A stretch of 64,000 bases of DNA from the NCBI GenBank assembly GCA_964654855.1, contig CAZZJS010000002.1, positions 186,001 to 250,000 of the forward strand, given 5' to 3'. A program made the position numbers and the translations under genes. Numbering within the stretch: the first letter of the stretch is position 1; each line of letters opens with the position of its first letter. Positions 25,623 to 33,715 of the stretch are shown piece after piece. The notes below the pieces were generated by a model. The model ran no database searches and was not told the DNA's origin. It saw only the letters and a program-made list of their open reading frames with translations. This DNA is from JALZUV01 sp964654855. GTDB lineage: Bacteria > Pseudomonadota > Alphaproteobacteria > Rickettsiales > JALZUV01.

Positions 25623-26188
25623 GCCGCTTCGCTATGATGGCGGCCAGGTTCGTTCAAATGCAGCACTTCAAAATCCTGTACGCAATCGGATTCTGGACGT
25701 GGCGCGCTAGCAGCATCTTTCCAAAGCGAGTAATGCATCAACTCCCAACGGTCTGGGTTAAGCGCCGTTAGGTGATAATAAAGATTCGGGTTTTTCAACG
25801 CCTCTTGCTGCTTTACACGCTGGTTTTCAATTAAGTCTTCGAGGCTTTCTTCTGCCGGTACGAGATCACTTTCGCAACGCGCGAAACTTGGCGGCATCAC
25901 CAAATCACCACCCGATTGATGCAACACAATCCAACTACGCATACGCGGGCGATGAAAGTTATCGACAAAGCCTTGGAATAGTTCGTCGAATAAAAAATCA
26001 CGCGCGCCGGGGAGATTTTCCCACACATAAAACGGAGCGTAGAGTTTATCATTACGATTATAAAGGAAGGCTTTATGTACCATGCCATCCAGCTCTTCAA
26101 AAACAGGAGCCCGTTTAGCGACACGATCTTCGATAATAGCATCATCCATATCGTGTGGCAGGTGGATAGAATATTGTAATGCGAGCAT
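25619..26188 (-). CDS. DUF4865-like protein
   Basis: 189 residues beginning MLALQYSIHLPHDMDDAIIEDRV, with KAFLYNRNDKLYAPFYVWEN and DELFQGFVDNFHRPRMRSWIV. This pattern matches the DUF4865 family as I remember it, whose function is unknown; some members sit near monooxygenases. It contains no membrane helix or signal peptide. Its stop overlaps the GTG start of cysQ, so the two are co-expressed. Upstream lie 79 bases to hisI with no clear terminator. Confidence 0.75.
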   Translation of the reverse strand: MLALQYSIHLPHDMDDAIIEDRVAKRAPVFEELDGMVHKAFLYNRNDKLYAPFYVWENLPGARDFLFDELFQGFVDNFHRPRMRSWIVLHQSGGDLVMPPSFARCESDLVPAEESLEDLIENQRVKQQEALKNPNLYYHLTALNPDRWELMHYSLWKDAASAPRPESDCVQDFEVLHLNEPGRHHSEAA

Positions 26189-26267
26189 AGTTCCTCATGC
26201 GTTTGACGAAACGCGAATTTACGCCAGCTTTTAGGCAGTTTTCAAGTTTATTCGTTAATAATACGGG

Positions 26268-26612
26268 CTATTGCTGTGGTTTAGAAATAATCGTGACACC
26301 ATCTTCTTGAACTTCATGATAAAAACAGCTTCTGCGATTCGTATGACAAGCAGGGCCAATTTGATCAACGAGCAATAAAATCGCATCCTTATCGCAATCA
26401 AAACGCAGGTTTATTAGTTTTTGAAGATGACCAGAAGTCGCACCTTTATGCCAAAGCTCCTGCCTTGAACGCGAAAAATAATGCACTTCACCCGTCTCTA
26501 ACGTTTTATCAATCGACTCTTGATTCATCCAAGCTAGCATCAACACTTCGCCCGTATCATGCTGTTGCGCAATCGCGGGAATGAGGCCTTGGTCGTTGAA
26601 TTTTAATTCCAC
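26268..26612 (-). CDS. hisI: Phosphoribosyl-AMP cyclohydrolase
   Basis: Third step of histidine synthesis, opening the adenine ring of PR-AMP. The 114-residue single-domain HisI has MLAWMNQESIDKTLETGEVHYFSRSR in two consecutive conserved segments, LRFDCDKDAILL for magnesium and GPACHTNRRSCF with the zinc cysteines. The HisE domain is absent. The gene is detached from other his genes and overlaps rnhA by one base (TAATG). Confidence 0.96.
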   Translation of the reverse strand: MELKFNDQGLIPAIAQQHDTGEVLMLAWMNQESIDKTLETGEVHYFSRSRQELWHKGATSGHLQKLINLRFDCDKDAILLLVDQIGPACHTNRRSCFYHEVQEDGVTIISKPQQ

Positions 26613-27055
26613 TACTCTTCCTCTTTCAGCGCTTGCGATTCTTTGTAGGCAAGCTGATCGGCACGTTCATTATATTCGTCGCCAGCATGACCTTTGACCC
26701 AGTTCCAGTCAACTTTATGGCGGGCGAGTTCTTCTTCCAACTCCAACCATAGGTCTTTATTTTTAACGGGTTTTTTCGCAGCCGTTTTCCAGCCTTTGGC
26801 TTTCCAACCTTCTAGCCACTCGGTGATGCCTTTCATCACATAAGTGCTATCAGTAAAAATAGAAAGTTCGCATGGATCTTTTAACGCGCGCGCACCTTCG
26901 ATAACAGCCATCATCTCCATGCGGTTATTAGTAGTATCCAACTCACCACCGGAAATATCTTTTTCATGATCACCATAAATTAGCACAGCACCCCAACCAC
27001 CTGGCCCTGGATTGCCGCTACACGCGCCATCGGTATATATTTTCACCTGCTTCAT
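26612..27055 (-). CDS. rnhA: Ribonuclease HI
   Basis: Degrades the RNA strand of RNA-DNA hybrids. The 147 residues hold the four catalytic acids: Asp in KIYTDGACSGNPGPGGWG, Glu in NNRMEMMAVIEG, Asp in SIFTDSTYVMKGI and Asp in HAGDEYNERADQLA. The start overlaps the thrB stop by four bases. The thrB-rnhA pair is a familiar alphaproteobacterial arrangement. Confidence 0.97.
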   Translation of the reverse strand: MKQVKIYTDGACSGNPGPGGWGAVLIYGDHEKDISGGELDTTNNRMEMMAVIEGARALKDPCELSIFTDSTYVMKGITEWLEGWKAKGWKTAAKKPVKNKDLWLELEEELARHKVDWNWVKGHAGDEYNERADQLAYKESQALKEEE

Positions 27056-28017
27056 AGAATATATTCTTTAAAGGGAGTCGCACGTGAATGGAACTGCCAT
27101 TTTTTGACATATTCCATTGGGTCATGCGGTTTGACAACCGCGCCCTCAACTTGGAAGAACCAATCACGCGAACGTGTTAACAAACAACGAATAGAAGCAC
27201 AACGCGCAAGGAATGAGAGTAAGTCCAACTCCGCATCACTCAATGGACGAGCTTTATGATAAGCAGAGATTAACTGCTGCGCTTTAGCAAGGTTAAATTC
27301 AGCATTATCGACACCATCAAAACACCAAGCATTAAATGTAACAGCAAGATCATAAGCGAGATATTCTTCGCACGCGAAATAGAAATCGATTATGCCGGTC
27401 AATTCATCACCGATGAAAAAGACGTTATCAGGAAAAATGTCAGCGTGAATAACCCCACGCGGTAAATCTAGCTGCGACCAATTTTGCATCTGTGTTAGCT
27501 CATCTGCAATATCATTCGCTAGATTCGGAGCGAACTCATCTAGCCGGTCTTTCACTTTATCGAATAATGGGAACAGAAGATTTGGTGCCAAGCTATTTTG
27601 TAACGTGCGATCAAACCCTTCAGTTGCTTTATGCATCTGCGCGACAAATGCACCTAATTCAGTCAAATGTTGCGGTTGAATATGGGATAGTTCGCTACCT
27701 TGTAAAAAGCTGGTAATCGAGATAAATCGTCCCTGTACTTTACTGAGTAACTCGCCATCTTTACGCATTTGCGTACGCGGGCAATCAATACCTTTGCTTT
27801 GCATATAAGACATTAAATGCAGATAGAAGGGTAAATCTTCTGTCGGAAGGCGGCTTTCGTAAAGGGTGAGAATAAATTTTCCCTGAGTTGTTTTTAGCAA
27901 ATAATTACTATTATCAATCCCTGCAACAATCGGCTGAGCGGACACAAACTCACCCAATGTATAATCATTCAAGAGTTCATCAATCTGCGAGTCATCTAAA
28001 TGAGTGTAAACAGCCAT
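27052..28017 (-). CDS. thrB: Homoserine kinase (ThrB, aminoglycoside-phosphotransferase fold)
   Basis: Phosphorylates homoserine in threonine synthesis. This is the APH-fold type rather than the GHMP type. Starting at MAVYTHLDDSQIDELL (28017) gives 321 residues. It has GIDNSNYLLKTTQGKFILTLYE, the Brenner-like catalytic loop VIHADIFPDNVFF and the metal-binding GIIDFYFACEEY. The longer frame would add 28 mostly hydrophobic residues unlike the family. IspH, often upstream of thrB in alphaproteobacteria, is not present. Confidence 0.95.
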   Translation of the reverse strand: MAVYTHLDDSQIDELLNDYTLGEFVSAQPIVAGIDNSNYLLKTTQGKFILTLYESRLPTEDLPFYLHLMSYMQSKGIDCPRTQMRKDGELLSKVQGRFISITSFLQGSELSHIQPQHLTELGAFVAQMHKATEGFDRTLQNSLAPNLLFPLFDKVKDRLDEFAPNLANDIADELTQMQNWSQLDLPRGVIHADIFPDNVFFIGDELTGIIDFYFACEEYLAYDLAVTFNAWCFDGVDNAEFNLAKAQQLISAYHKARPLSDAELDLLSFLARCASIRCLLTRSRDWFFQVEGAVVKPHDPMEYVKKWQFHSRATPFKEYIL

Positions 28018-28212
28018 GCCTTCTTGTGCCGTGACTGCAATCAAAAAGCCAGCGCAAAGATAAATCACGCATAATAGGCAATATTTGCCTATATACCACA
28101 CTCAAAGATGAATAATTATCTTTATACTAGCTTTACCGCGCTTCTTCTGGTGTCACCGGGAAAATAAAGGCAAAATTATATTGCTGAAAAATAACAATAA
28201 ATTCTTTCAGTA

Positions 28213-28248
28213 GGAAAATTTTTCCGACCGTTAACGGTTTGTTAAACC
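28213..28248. promoter_or_regulatory. Cluster of three palindromes upstream of fliF
   Basis: Three inverted repeats lie side by side 43-78 bases before the fliF ATG: GGAAAA-T-TTTTCC (28213-28225), the perfect 12-base ACCGTTAACGGT (28227-28238) and GGTTT-GTT-AAACC (28236-28248). Their packing suggests a regulator binding region for the flagellar operon. A sigma-54 -24/-12 element with proper spacing is not visible. Confidence 0.45.
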
Positions 28249-28290
28249 TTTTCCGGTAAAAATAGAAGAAAGGATAAGGGAGCAACGAAT

Positions 28291-29994
28291 ATGGCTGATG
28301 CTTTAGCAACCACAACAGATGTTGATAGTGATGGAGGAAATAACTCATCAACTAGCTCTGTTTCAGATAGTAGCGTTGTTCAGTCCCTTCAAGCATTAGG
28401 CCCTTTACGTTTAGCCTTTATGGCTGGCGTTGCGTTGATTCTAATTGGGTTTTTCGTTTTTCTTTCTGTGAGCATGGGATCTTCAACCATGTCACCTATC
28501 TTTACCAATCTACCTATAGAAGATAGCGGCGAGGTTGTTGCTGAACTTGAAAAGCGTGGCGTAAAATATGAACTCCGCGCCAATGGCTCTCAGATTATGG
28601 TACCTGCCAATGACGTATTGCGCCTGCGCATGTCACTTGCCCAAGAGGGATTACCAGGAACAGGTTCTGTCGTTGGGTATGAAATTTTTGACCAGACTGA
28701 TTCAATGGGAACTTCGAATTTTGTTCTTAATGTGAATATGGTACGCGCGTTGGAGGGAGAACTTTCACGCACAATCGGAGCATTCAAAGGAGTGGACTCA
28801 GCTCGTGTGCATTTGGTTGTACCAAAACGCGAGCTTTTCACTCGTGACCGTCGCGAGCCAACCGCTTCTGTTGCGCTAGACCTTCGTGGCAATCGTGAAT
28901 TAAGCAAAGCCGAAATTGGGGCCATTCGCCATCTAGTAGCCACTGCGGTTCCAGGCTTAAAGTCAGCTAAAATTACGATTGTTGATAATAAAGGAAAGCT
29001 GCTTGCGCGCGGCCTTGCTGACGGTGAGGAAGAAGATGCGTTTTCTTCTGATGCAGATGAATATCGCGTAAATTATGAAAAGCGGCTTCGTCGCACGATT
29101 GAAGATTTATTGGCTAGCTCTGTAGGCGCAAGTAAAGTTCGTGCCGAAGTGACTGCCGACATTGATTTTGACCGTATCGTTGTAAATTCTGAAACATATG
29201 ATCCAGAAAGCCAAGTAGCCCGTTCTATCCAAGAGAGTACGGAAGCTGAAAGAAGTAGCGAAAGAGACTTGCGAGACAATGTAACAGTGGGAAATAACTT
29301 GCCAGATGCTGAAGCAGGTGAAGCAGGTGTTTTGGAAAGCCGCAGCTTAGACCGCTCTGACGCGACTACTAATTTTGAAATCTCTAAAGAGGTTAAAAAC
29401 CATGTTACTGAGACCGGTACGATTAACCGTCTTTCTGTCGCTGTCTTAGTGGATGGAGTTTACAATTTAAACGCAGAGGGTGAGACAGTTTACTCTCCAC
29501 GAAATGCAGCAGAGCTAGCGCAAATGACGCAACTCGTAAAATCAGCTATCGGTTTTGATGAAAGCCGTGGAGACACTGTTGAAGTAATCAACATGCCATT
29601 TGATAGCCCTGAAGAGCTTGAAACGCCAGAAGAGCCGCTCGGTTGGTTGCGTGATGAATTGCAAGGTATTGTTCAAACGCTTGTCATTGGCGGCGTGGCG
29701 ATTCTCGCAATCTTGCTCATCATTCGTCCGCTAGTGACTCGGGCAATCGAAGCAACCCGTGTTGATCCTGAGCTAGAAGCCGCTGAGAAAGCAGCACTGG
29801 GTGCACCAGCACTTGCTGGCCACTTGACCGACCAACGTTTCGAAGAAGATGAGGATGAAGACCTCATTAATATTGACCGCGTGGAAGGTCGTGTGAAATC
29901 AGCCAGCTTCCGCAAAATCAATGAAATTGTTGATCAACATCCAGATGAAGCTCTTAACATCTTGCGTCAGTGGATGGTCGGAATCGACTCATAA
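28291..29994 (+). CDS. fliF: Flagellar M-ring protein FliF
   Basis: Forms the MS ring in the inner membrane. The 567 residues have two membrane helices (about 35-57 and 460-480) with ring-building domains between them, including EGELSRTIGAFKGVDSARVHLVVPKRELF and the later VSVAVLVDG region. The C-terminal cytoplasmic tail (INIDRVEGRVKSASFRKINE) ends in the FliG-binding helix LNILRQWM. A polar Ser/Thr N-terminal extension precedes the first helix. AGGATAAGGGAG lies before the ATG. It heads an unbroken plus-strand flagellar run to 39835. Confidence 0.97.
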   Translation: MADALATTTDVDSDGGNNSSTSSVSDSSVVQSLQALGPLRLAFMAGVALILIGFFVFLSVSMGSSTMSPIFTNLPIEDSGEVVAELEKRGVKYELRANGSQIMVPANDVLRLRMSLAQEGLPGTGSVVGYEIFDQTDSMGTSNFVLNVNMVRALEGELSRTIGAFKGVDSARVHLVVPKRELFTRDRREPTASVALDLRGNRELSKAEIGAIRHLVATAVPGLKSAKITIVDNKGKLLARGLADGEEEDAFSSDADEYRVNYEKRLRRTIEDLLASSVGASKVRAEVTADIDFDRIVVNSETYDPESQVARSIQESTEAERSSERDLRDNVTVGNNLPDAEAGEAGVLESRSLDRSDATTNFEISKEVKNHVTETGTINRLSVAVLVDGVYNLNAEGETVYSPRNAAELAQMTQLVKSAIGFDESRGDTVEVINMPFDSPEELETPEEPLGWLRDELQGIVQTLVIGGVAILAILLIIRPLVTRAIEATRVDPELEAAEKAALGAPALAGHLTDQRFEEDEDEDLINIDRVEGRVKSASFRKINEIVDQHPDEALNILRQWMVGIDS

Positions 29995-30023
29995 TAAATG
30001 AATAAATGTAACGAGAGGCAATC

Positions 30024-31040
30024 ATGGGCGCACTAAAAGATGCAAGCAAATATTCCGGTATTGAGAAAACCGCCATCATGCTAATGGCAATGGGTGAAGA
30101 TAATGCCGGCAAGCTTTTCTCTTTGATGGAAGATGAAGAGATTAAAGATATTTCCAGCGCTATGACAAGTTTGGGGATGATTCCATCGGAAGTAGTCGAA
30201 AAACTCTTCCTAGAATTCTCTGATCAATTGAATTCTACGGGTGGTGTTTCAGGTAACCTTGAAAGTACAGAACGTCTCCTCCAAAAAGCCTTGGGTAAAG
30301 ACCGTGTCGATTCCATTATGGATGATATTCGCGGCCCTGCAGGACGTAACACTTGGGAGAAACTTGGCAATGTCAGCGAAGAAGTGCTCGCCACTTATCT
30401 AAAGAACGAATACCCACAAACTATCTCTTTGGTTCTTTCCAAAATCCGCCCTGATCATGCAGCGAAAGTACTCACTGAATTGCCTGAAGATTTAGCAATG
30501 GATGTAATCACCCGTATGCTGGGTATGGAATCGGTGAAGAAGGAAGTGCTCGACGGCATTGAACGAACTTTACGTGTTGAATTTATGAGCAACCTAGCGA
30601 AAACACAGCGTCGTGATAGCCATGAAATGATGGCCGAAATTTTCAACAACTTTGACCGTAATACGGAAACGAAATTCATGGGTGACTTGGAAGGCCGCGA
30701 TGAAGATGCTGCAGAGCGTATCCGTGCACTTATGTTTACGTTTGAAGACCTTATCAAAATCGATTCCGGGGGTATTCAGGCACTCTTGCGTAGCATTGAT
30801 AAAGATAAACTTGCCATTGCTCTCAAAGGTGCTTCAGATGAGATTAAAGATCTCTTCTTTAGTAATATGAGTGAACGTGCTGTAAAAATCCTGAAAGAAG
30901 ATATGGAAGGCACTGGCCCAGTACGCTTGAAAGATGTAGATGAGAATCAAATGTACATCGTTATGCAAGCAAAAGACCTAGCCGCGAAGGGCGAAATCGT
31001 TATTGCTGATGGCAGTGCAGACGATCAACTGGTTTATTAA
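30024..31040 (+). CDS. fliG: Flagellar motor switch protein FliG
   Basis: Switch-complex protein that binds FliF and transmits torque from the stators. The 338 residues comprise the N-terminal FliF-binding domain (EKTAIMLMAMGEDNAGKLF), the middle domain with EYPQTISLVLS, equivalent to the EHPQT motif, and the C-terminal charged torque domain (MFTFEDLIKIDSGGIQALLR). GAGAGG precedes the ATG. The order after fliF matches the Caulobacter operon. Confidence 0.97.
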   Translation: MGALKDASKYSGIEKTAIMLMAMGEDNAGKLFSLMEDEEIKDISSAMTSLGMIPSEVVEKLFLEFSDQLNSTGGVSGNLESTERLLQKALGKDRVDSIMDDIRGPAGRNTWEKLGNVSEEVLATYLKNEYPQTISLVLSKIRPDHAAKVLTELPEDLAMDVITRMLGMESVKKEVLDGIERTLRVEFMSNLAKTQRRDSHEMMAEIFNNFDRNTETKFMGDLEGRDEDAAERIRALMFTFEDLIKIDSGGIQALLRSIDKDKLAIALKGASDEIKDLFFSNMSERAVKILKEDMEGTGPVRLKDVDENQMYIVMQAKDLAAKGEIVIADGSADDQLVY

Positions 31041-31062
31041 GCAGGCAAGATAGAAACGAACA

Positions 31063-31917
31063 ATGAAAATCACTCCTTTCACATTTGAATCTTTTGGTGG
31101 CGACAAACCGGCCTCTCCTTCATTGGCGGCAGATGTTCTCGATATGCCTGAAGAAGAAGTGGTTGCAGAAGAAATTATCGAACCCAGCTTCAACCAAGAG
31201 GAATTGGATGCCGCAAAACAACAAGCTTACGATGATGGGTTCTTAGCAGGAAAGAAAGAAGGTATCCGCGAGGCAGAGCAAACAAACCAACAGCATTTAG
31301 AAGTGCTGAATGGCGTGACCGCTCACATCAATGAAAAATTGGTTCAACTGCAAGCAGATTATACCAAAACATTGAAAAAACGGCAGGCCGAGCTTGGCAA
31401 ACTGGTAATGACTTGTGCCGAAAAAATCGCCGGCGAAGCATTACGTAAAGACCCCGTAAGCGATATTGTCGATATGATAGATAACTGCTTAAGTGGGTTA
31501 TTCGATTCACCAGAGCTTATCGCAAAAGTGCATCCTGAAATTGCACCGCTTTTGAAAGATAAATTACCCGATACCGTTACGATAGAAGTAGATGATACGC
31601 TTAAATTAAGCGATTGCTTATTAAACTGGAAACATGGTCAAGCCATGCGCGATACAGCGACTCTCTGGGGAGAAATAGAAACTATTATTGAACGTCATTT
31701 CGTGACAAAAAGTATCGCGGAGGAAGTTCCCGTTGAAGCAACCTTAGAAGCACCTAAACCAGTTAAGGCAGCACCTGCTGCAGCGCCTGAACCTACGGCC
31801 ACCGATACGAAAGCAACGCAAGTTCGAACCCCTGCAACGCCGGTTCAAAACAAGCCTAATCAGGAAATACCATCCGTAACAAATAAAATTGAAACTAAGG
31901 GAGAAAACCATGAGTGA
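31063..31917 (+). CDS. fliH: Flagellar export ATPase regulator FliH (FlbE-like)
   Basis: Regulates the flagellar export ATPase FliI and links it to the C-ring. The 284 residues have an acidic N-terminus, the YDDGFLAGKKEGIREAE segment resembling FliH helix repeats, a coiled coil and the C-terminal signature LLNWKHGQAMRDTATLWGEI. After about residue 225 a disordered Ala/Pro/Thr tail not found in enterobacterial FliH extends over the fliN start. The position between fliG and fliN is that of Caulobacter flbE. Confidence 0.9.
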   Translation: MKITPFTFESFGGDKPASPSLAADVLDMPEEEVVAEEIIEPSFNQEELDAAKQQAYDDGFLAGKKEGIREAEQTNQQHLEVLNGVTAHINEKLVQLQADYTKTLKKRQAELGKLVMTCAEKIAGEALRKDPVSDIVDMIDNCLSGLFDSPELIAKVHPEIAPLLKDKLPDTVTIEVDDTLKLSDCLLNWKHGQAMRDTATLWGEIETIIERHFVTKSIAEEVPVEATLEAPKPVKAAPAAAPEPTATDTKATQVRTPATPVQNKPNQEIPSVTNKIETKGENHE

Positions 31918-32278
31918 TGAAATGGATATGGAAGTGCCGGGCGAAGTTCCTGGGAATGAAATTCCACAAAATATGCCAGCTGAAAATGTAGGCGAAATGG
32001 CTGAAGCGCTTGGCGGCGGAGCAACACGCGATGAAACAAACCTTTCGTTAGAAGCCGTGTATGACGTGCCAGTCAATATCTCAGTCGTATTAGGCAAAAC
32101 AACCATGCAGGTAAATCAGCTGCTCAAACTTGGCCGTGGTGCCGTGGTGGAGCTTGATCGTAAGGTAGGTGAGCCGATTGATATTTTGGTCAATAACCGC
32201 CTTGTTGCACGTGGTGAAATTGTAGTGGTGGAAGACCGTATCGGCGTGACCATGACAGAAATTATGAAAGCAGACTAG
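31910..32278 (+). CDS. fliN: Flagellar motor switch protein FliN
   Basis: C-ring protein of 122 residues. The C-terminal SpoA domain is clear (PVNISVVLGKTTMQVNQLL, LNNRLVARGEI-like segment as VNNRLVARGEIVVVEDRIGV). The first 40 residues are acidic and Met/Pro-rich. The start is the ATG at 31910 with AAGGGAG upstream, overlapping the fliH stop by eight bases; an upstream in-frame ATG lacks such a site. FliM is not in the window. Confidence 0.96.
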   Translation: MSDEMDMEVPGEVPGNEIPQNMPAENVGEMAEALGGGATRDETNLSLEAVYDVPVNISVVLGKTTMQVNQLLKLGRGAVVELDRKVGEPIDILVNNRLVARGEIVVVEDRIGVTMTEIMKAD

Positions 32279-32292
32279 GACATAGGTAGTAT

Positions 32293-33708
32293 ATGCGACT
32301 TTTAATTATCGGAGATTTAGGCGGACAAATAGGTGAAGCGACAAGGATCGCTCGCGGACGAGGTGCCACCGTCAACCAAGTGCCAGATCATCACGCAGCA
32401 CTTGAAGATTTACGCGATGGTAAAGGTGCCGACCTCATCATGATTGAGGCAAAAAACCACGGCCATATTGCGAGTCTCATTACCAGCCTAAAATCCGAAC
32501 GTATTATGGTGACGGTTGTCGCGTGCGGCGTTGATAATGACAAAGATATCGCTGTTTCTGCCATTAAAGCAGGTGCGCAAGAATATATCCCATTACCACC
32601 TGATGCGGAGCTTATTGCCGCAGTGATGGAAGCAATCACCGAACAAAGCCATACGGTGATTCACCAAGCTGATACTATGAAAGCCATGCTTGGCATGGCA
32701 GAACAAATTGCACCTTCGGATGCTTCCGTCCTTATCACTGGTGAATCCGGCACCGGTAAAGAAGTCATCGCCCGCTATGTACAGGCCAATAGTAAACGCA
32801 AAGATAAGCCGTTTATTTCAGTCAACTGCGCGGCCATCCCTGAGAACTTATTAGAGTCTGAACTTTTCGGTCATGAAAAAGGTGCCTTTACCGGAGCCGT
32901 CAGCCGTCGTGTCGGTAAGTTTGAAGAAGCCGATGGCGGCACGCTATTGCTTGATGAGATTTCAGAAATGGATGCCCGACTGCAAGCCAAACTTTTACGT
33001 GCCATTCAGGAGCGCGAGATTGATCGGGTCGGTGGTACGAAGCCGGTAAAAGTAGATATCCGTATTCTCGCCACTTCTAACCGTGACTTACAAGAAGCCG
33101 TACGCAAAGGTGATTTCCGTGAAGATTTATTCTTCCGCCTCAATGTCATCAATCTACAAATTCCAAGCCTGCGTCAACGTATGGAAGATGTGCCGCTACT
33201 GGGTAAATTCTTTGTTGAGAAATATGCGAAAGCCAATGGCATGGAAGAACGTCCGCTCAATGATGCGGCCTTCGCTAAAATGGCCGAATATCACTGGCCA
33301 GGCAATGTACGCGAGCTGGAAAATACCATGCATCGTGCCGTGCTGATGGCACAAGGGCCAGAAATTGGCGCTGAAGCTATTTTACTTTCGACCAGTTTAC
33401 GTCCACCCGCAGCATCTGCCGCCGCTCCTGCCGAAACGGCACCGGCTATGCCTGCTGCACCCCAAACTCAAGAGGAGGAAACGGATATGTCTACAACTAG
33501 TGATGATGCTCGCCCGAATGATCAAGTGGGTCGTACCGTTGCCAGCGTTGAGAAGGAATTGATTCTCGACACGTTGGATTATTGCCTAGGGAATCGTACT
33601 CATGCAGCCAATATTCTTGGTATTTCGATTCGCACCTTGCGCAATAAACTTAAACAATATGGCGATGAAGGTGCCGATATTCCTTCTGCTCCAGGCGGCG
33701 CTGCATAG
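32293..33708 (+). CDS. flbD: Sigma-54-dependent flagellar regulator FlbD
   Basis: Enhancer-binding activator of late flagellar genes. The 471 residues comprise a degenerate receiver domain (1-120), an AAA+ domain with Walker A GESGTGKE, GEKGAFTGA for sigma-54 contact and LLLDEISEMD, an Ala/Pro linker, and a Fis-type helix-turn-helix (HAANILGISIRTLRNKLKQY). The receiver has Glu in IMIEAKN where the phosphoacceptor Asp is expected, so classical phosphorylation is unlikely. It directly follows fliN as in Caulobacter. Confidence 0.95.
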   Translation: MRLLIIGDLGGQIGEATRIARGRGATVNQVPDHHAALEDLRDGKGADLIMIEAKNHGHIASLITSLKSERIMVTVVACGVDNDKDIAVSAIKAGAQEYIPLPPDAELIAAVMEAITEQSHTVIHQADTMKAMLGMAEQIAPSDASVLITGESGTGKEVIARYVQANSKRKDKPFISVNCAAIPENLLESELFGHEKGAFTGAVSRRVGKFEEADGGTLLLDEISEMDARLQAKLLRAIQEREIDRVGGTKPVKVDIRILATSNRDLQEAVRKGDFREDLFFRLNVINLQIPSLRQRMEDVPLLGKFFVEKYAKANGMEERPLNDAAFAKMAEYHWPGNVRELENTMHRAVLMAQGPEIGAEAILLSTSLRPPAASAAAPAETAPAMPAAPQTQEEETDMSTTSDDARPNDQVGRTVASVEKELILDTLDYCLGNRTHAANILGISIRTLRNKLKQYGDEGADIPSAPGGAA

Positions 33709-33715
33709 GCTTTAA

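Noticed and set aside
28161..28185. Possible sigma-54 promoter (AGGCA...TTGCT) upstream of fliF
   Set aside because: The GG-to-GC distance is two bases too long for a -24/-12 element and the flanking bases match poorly.
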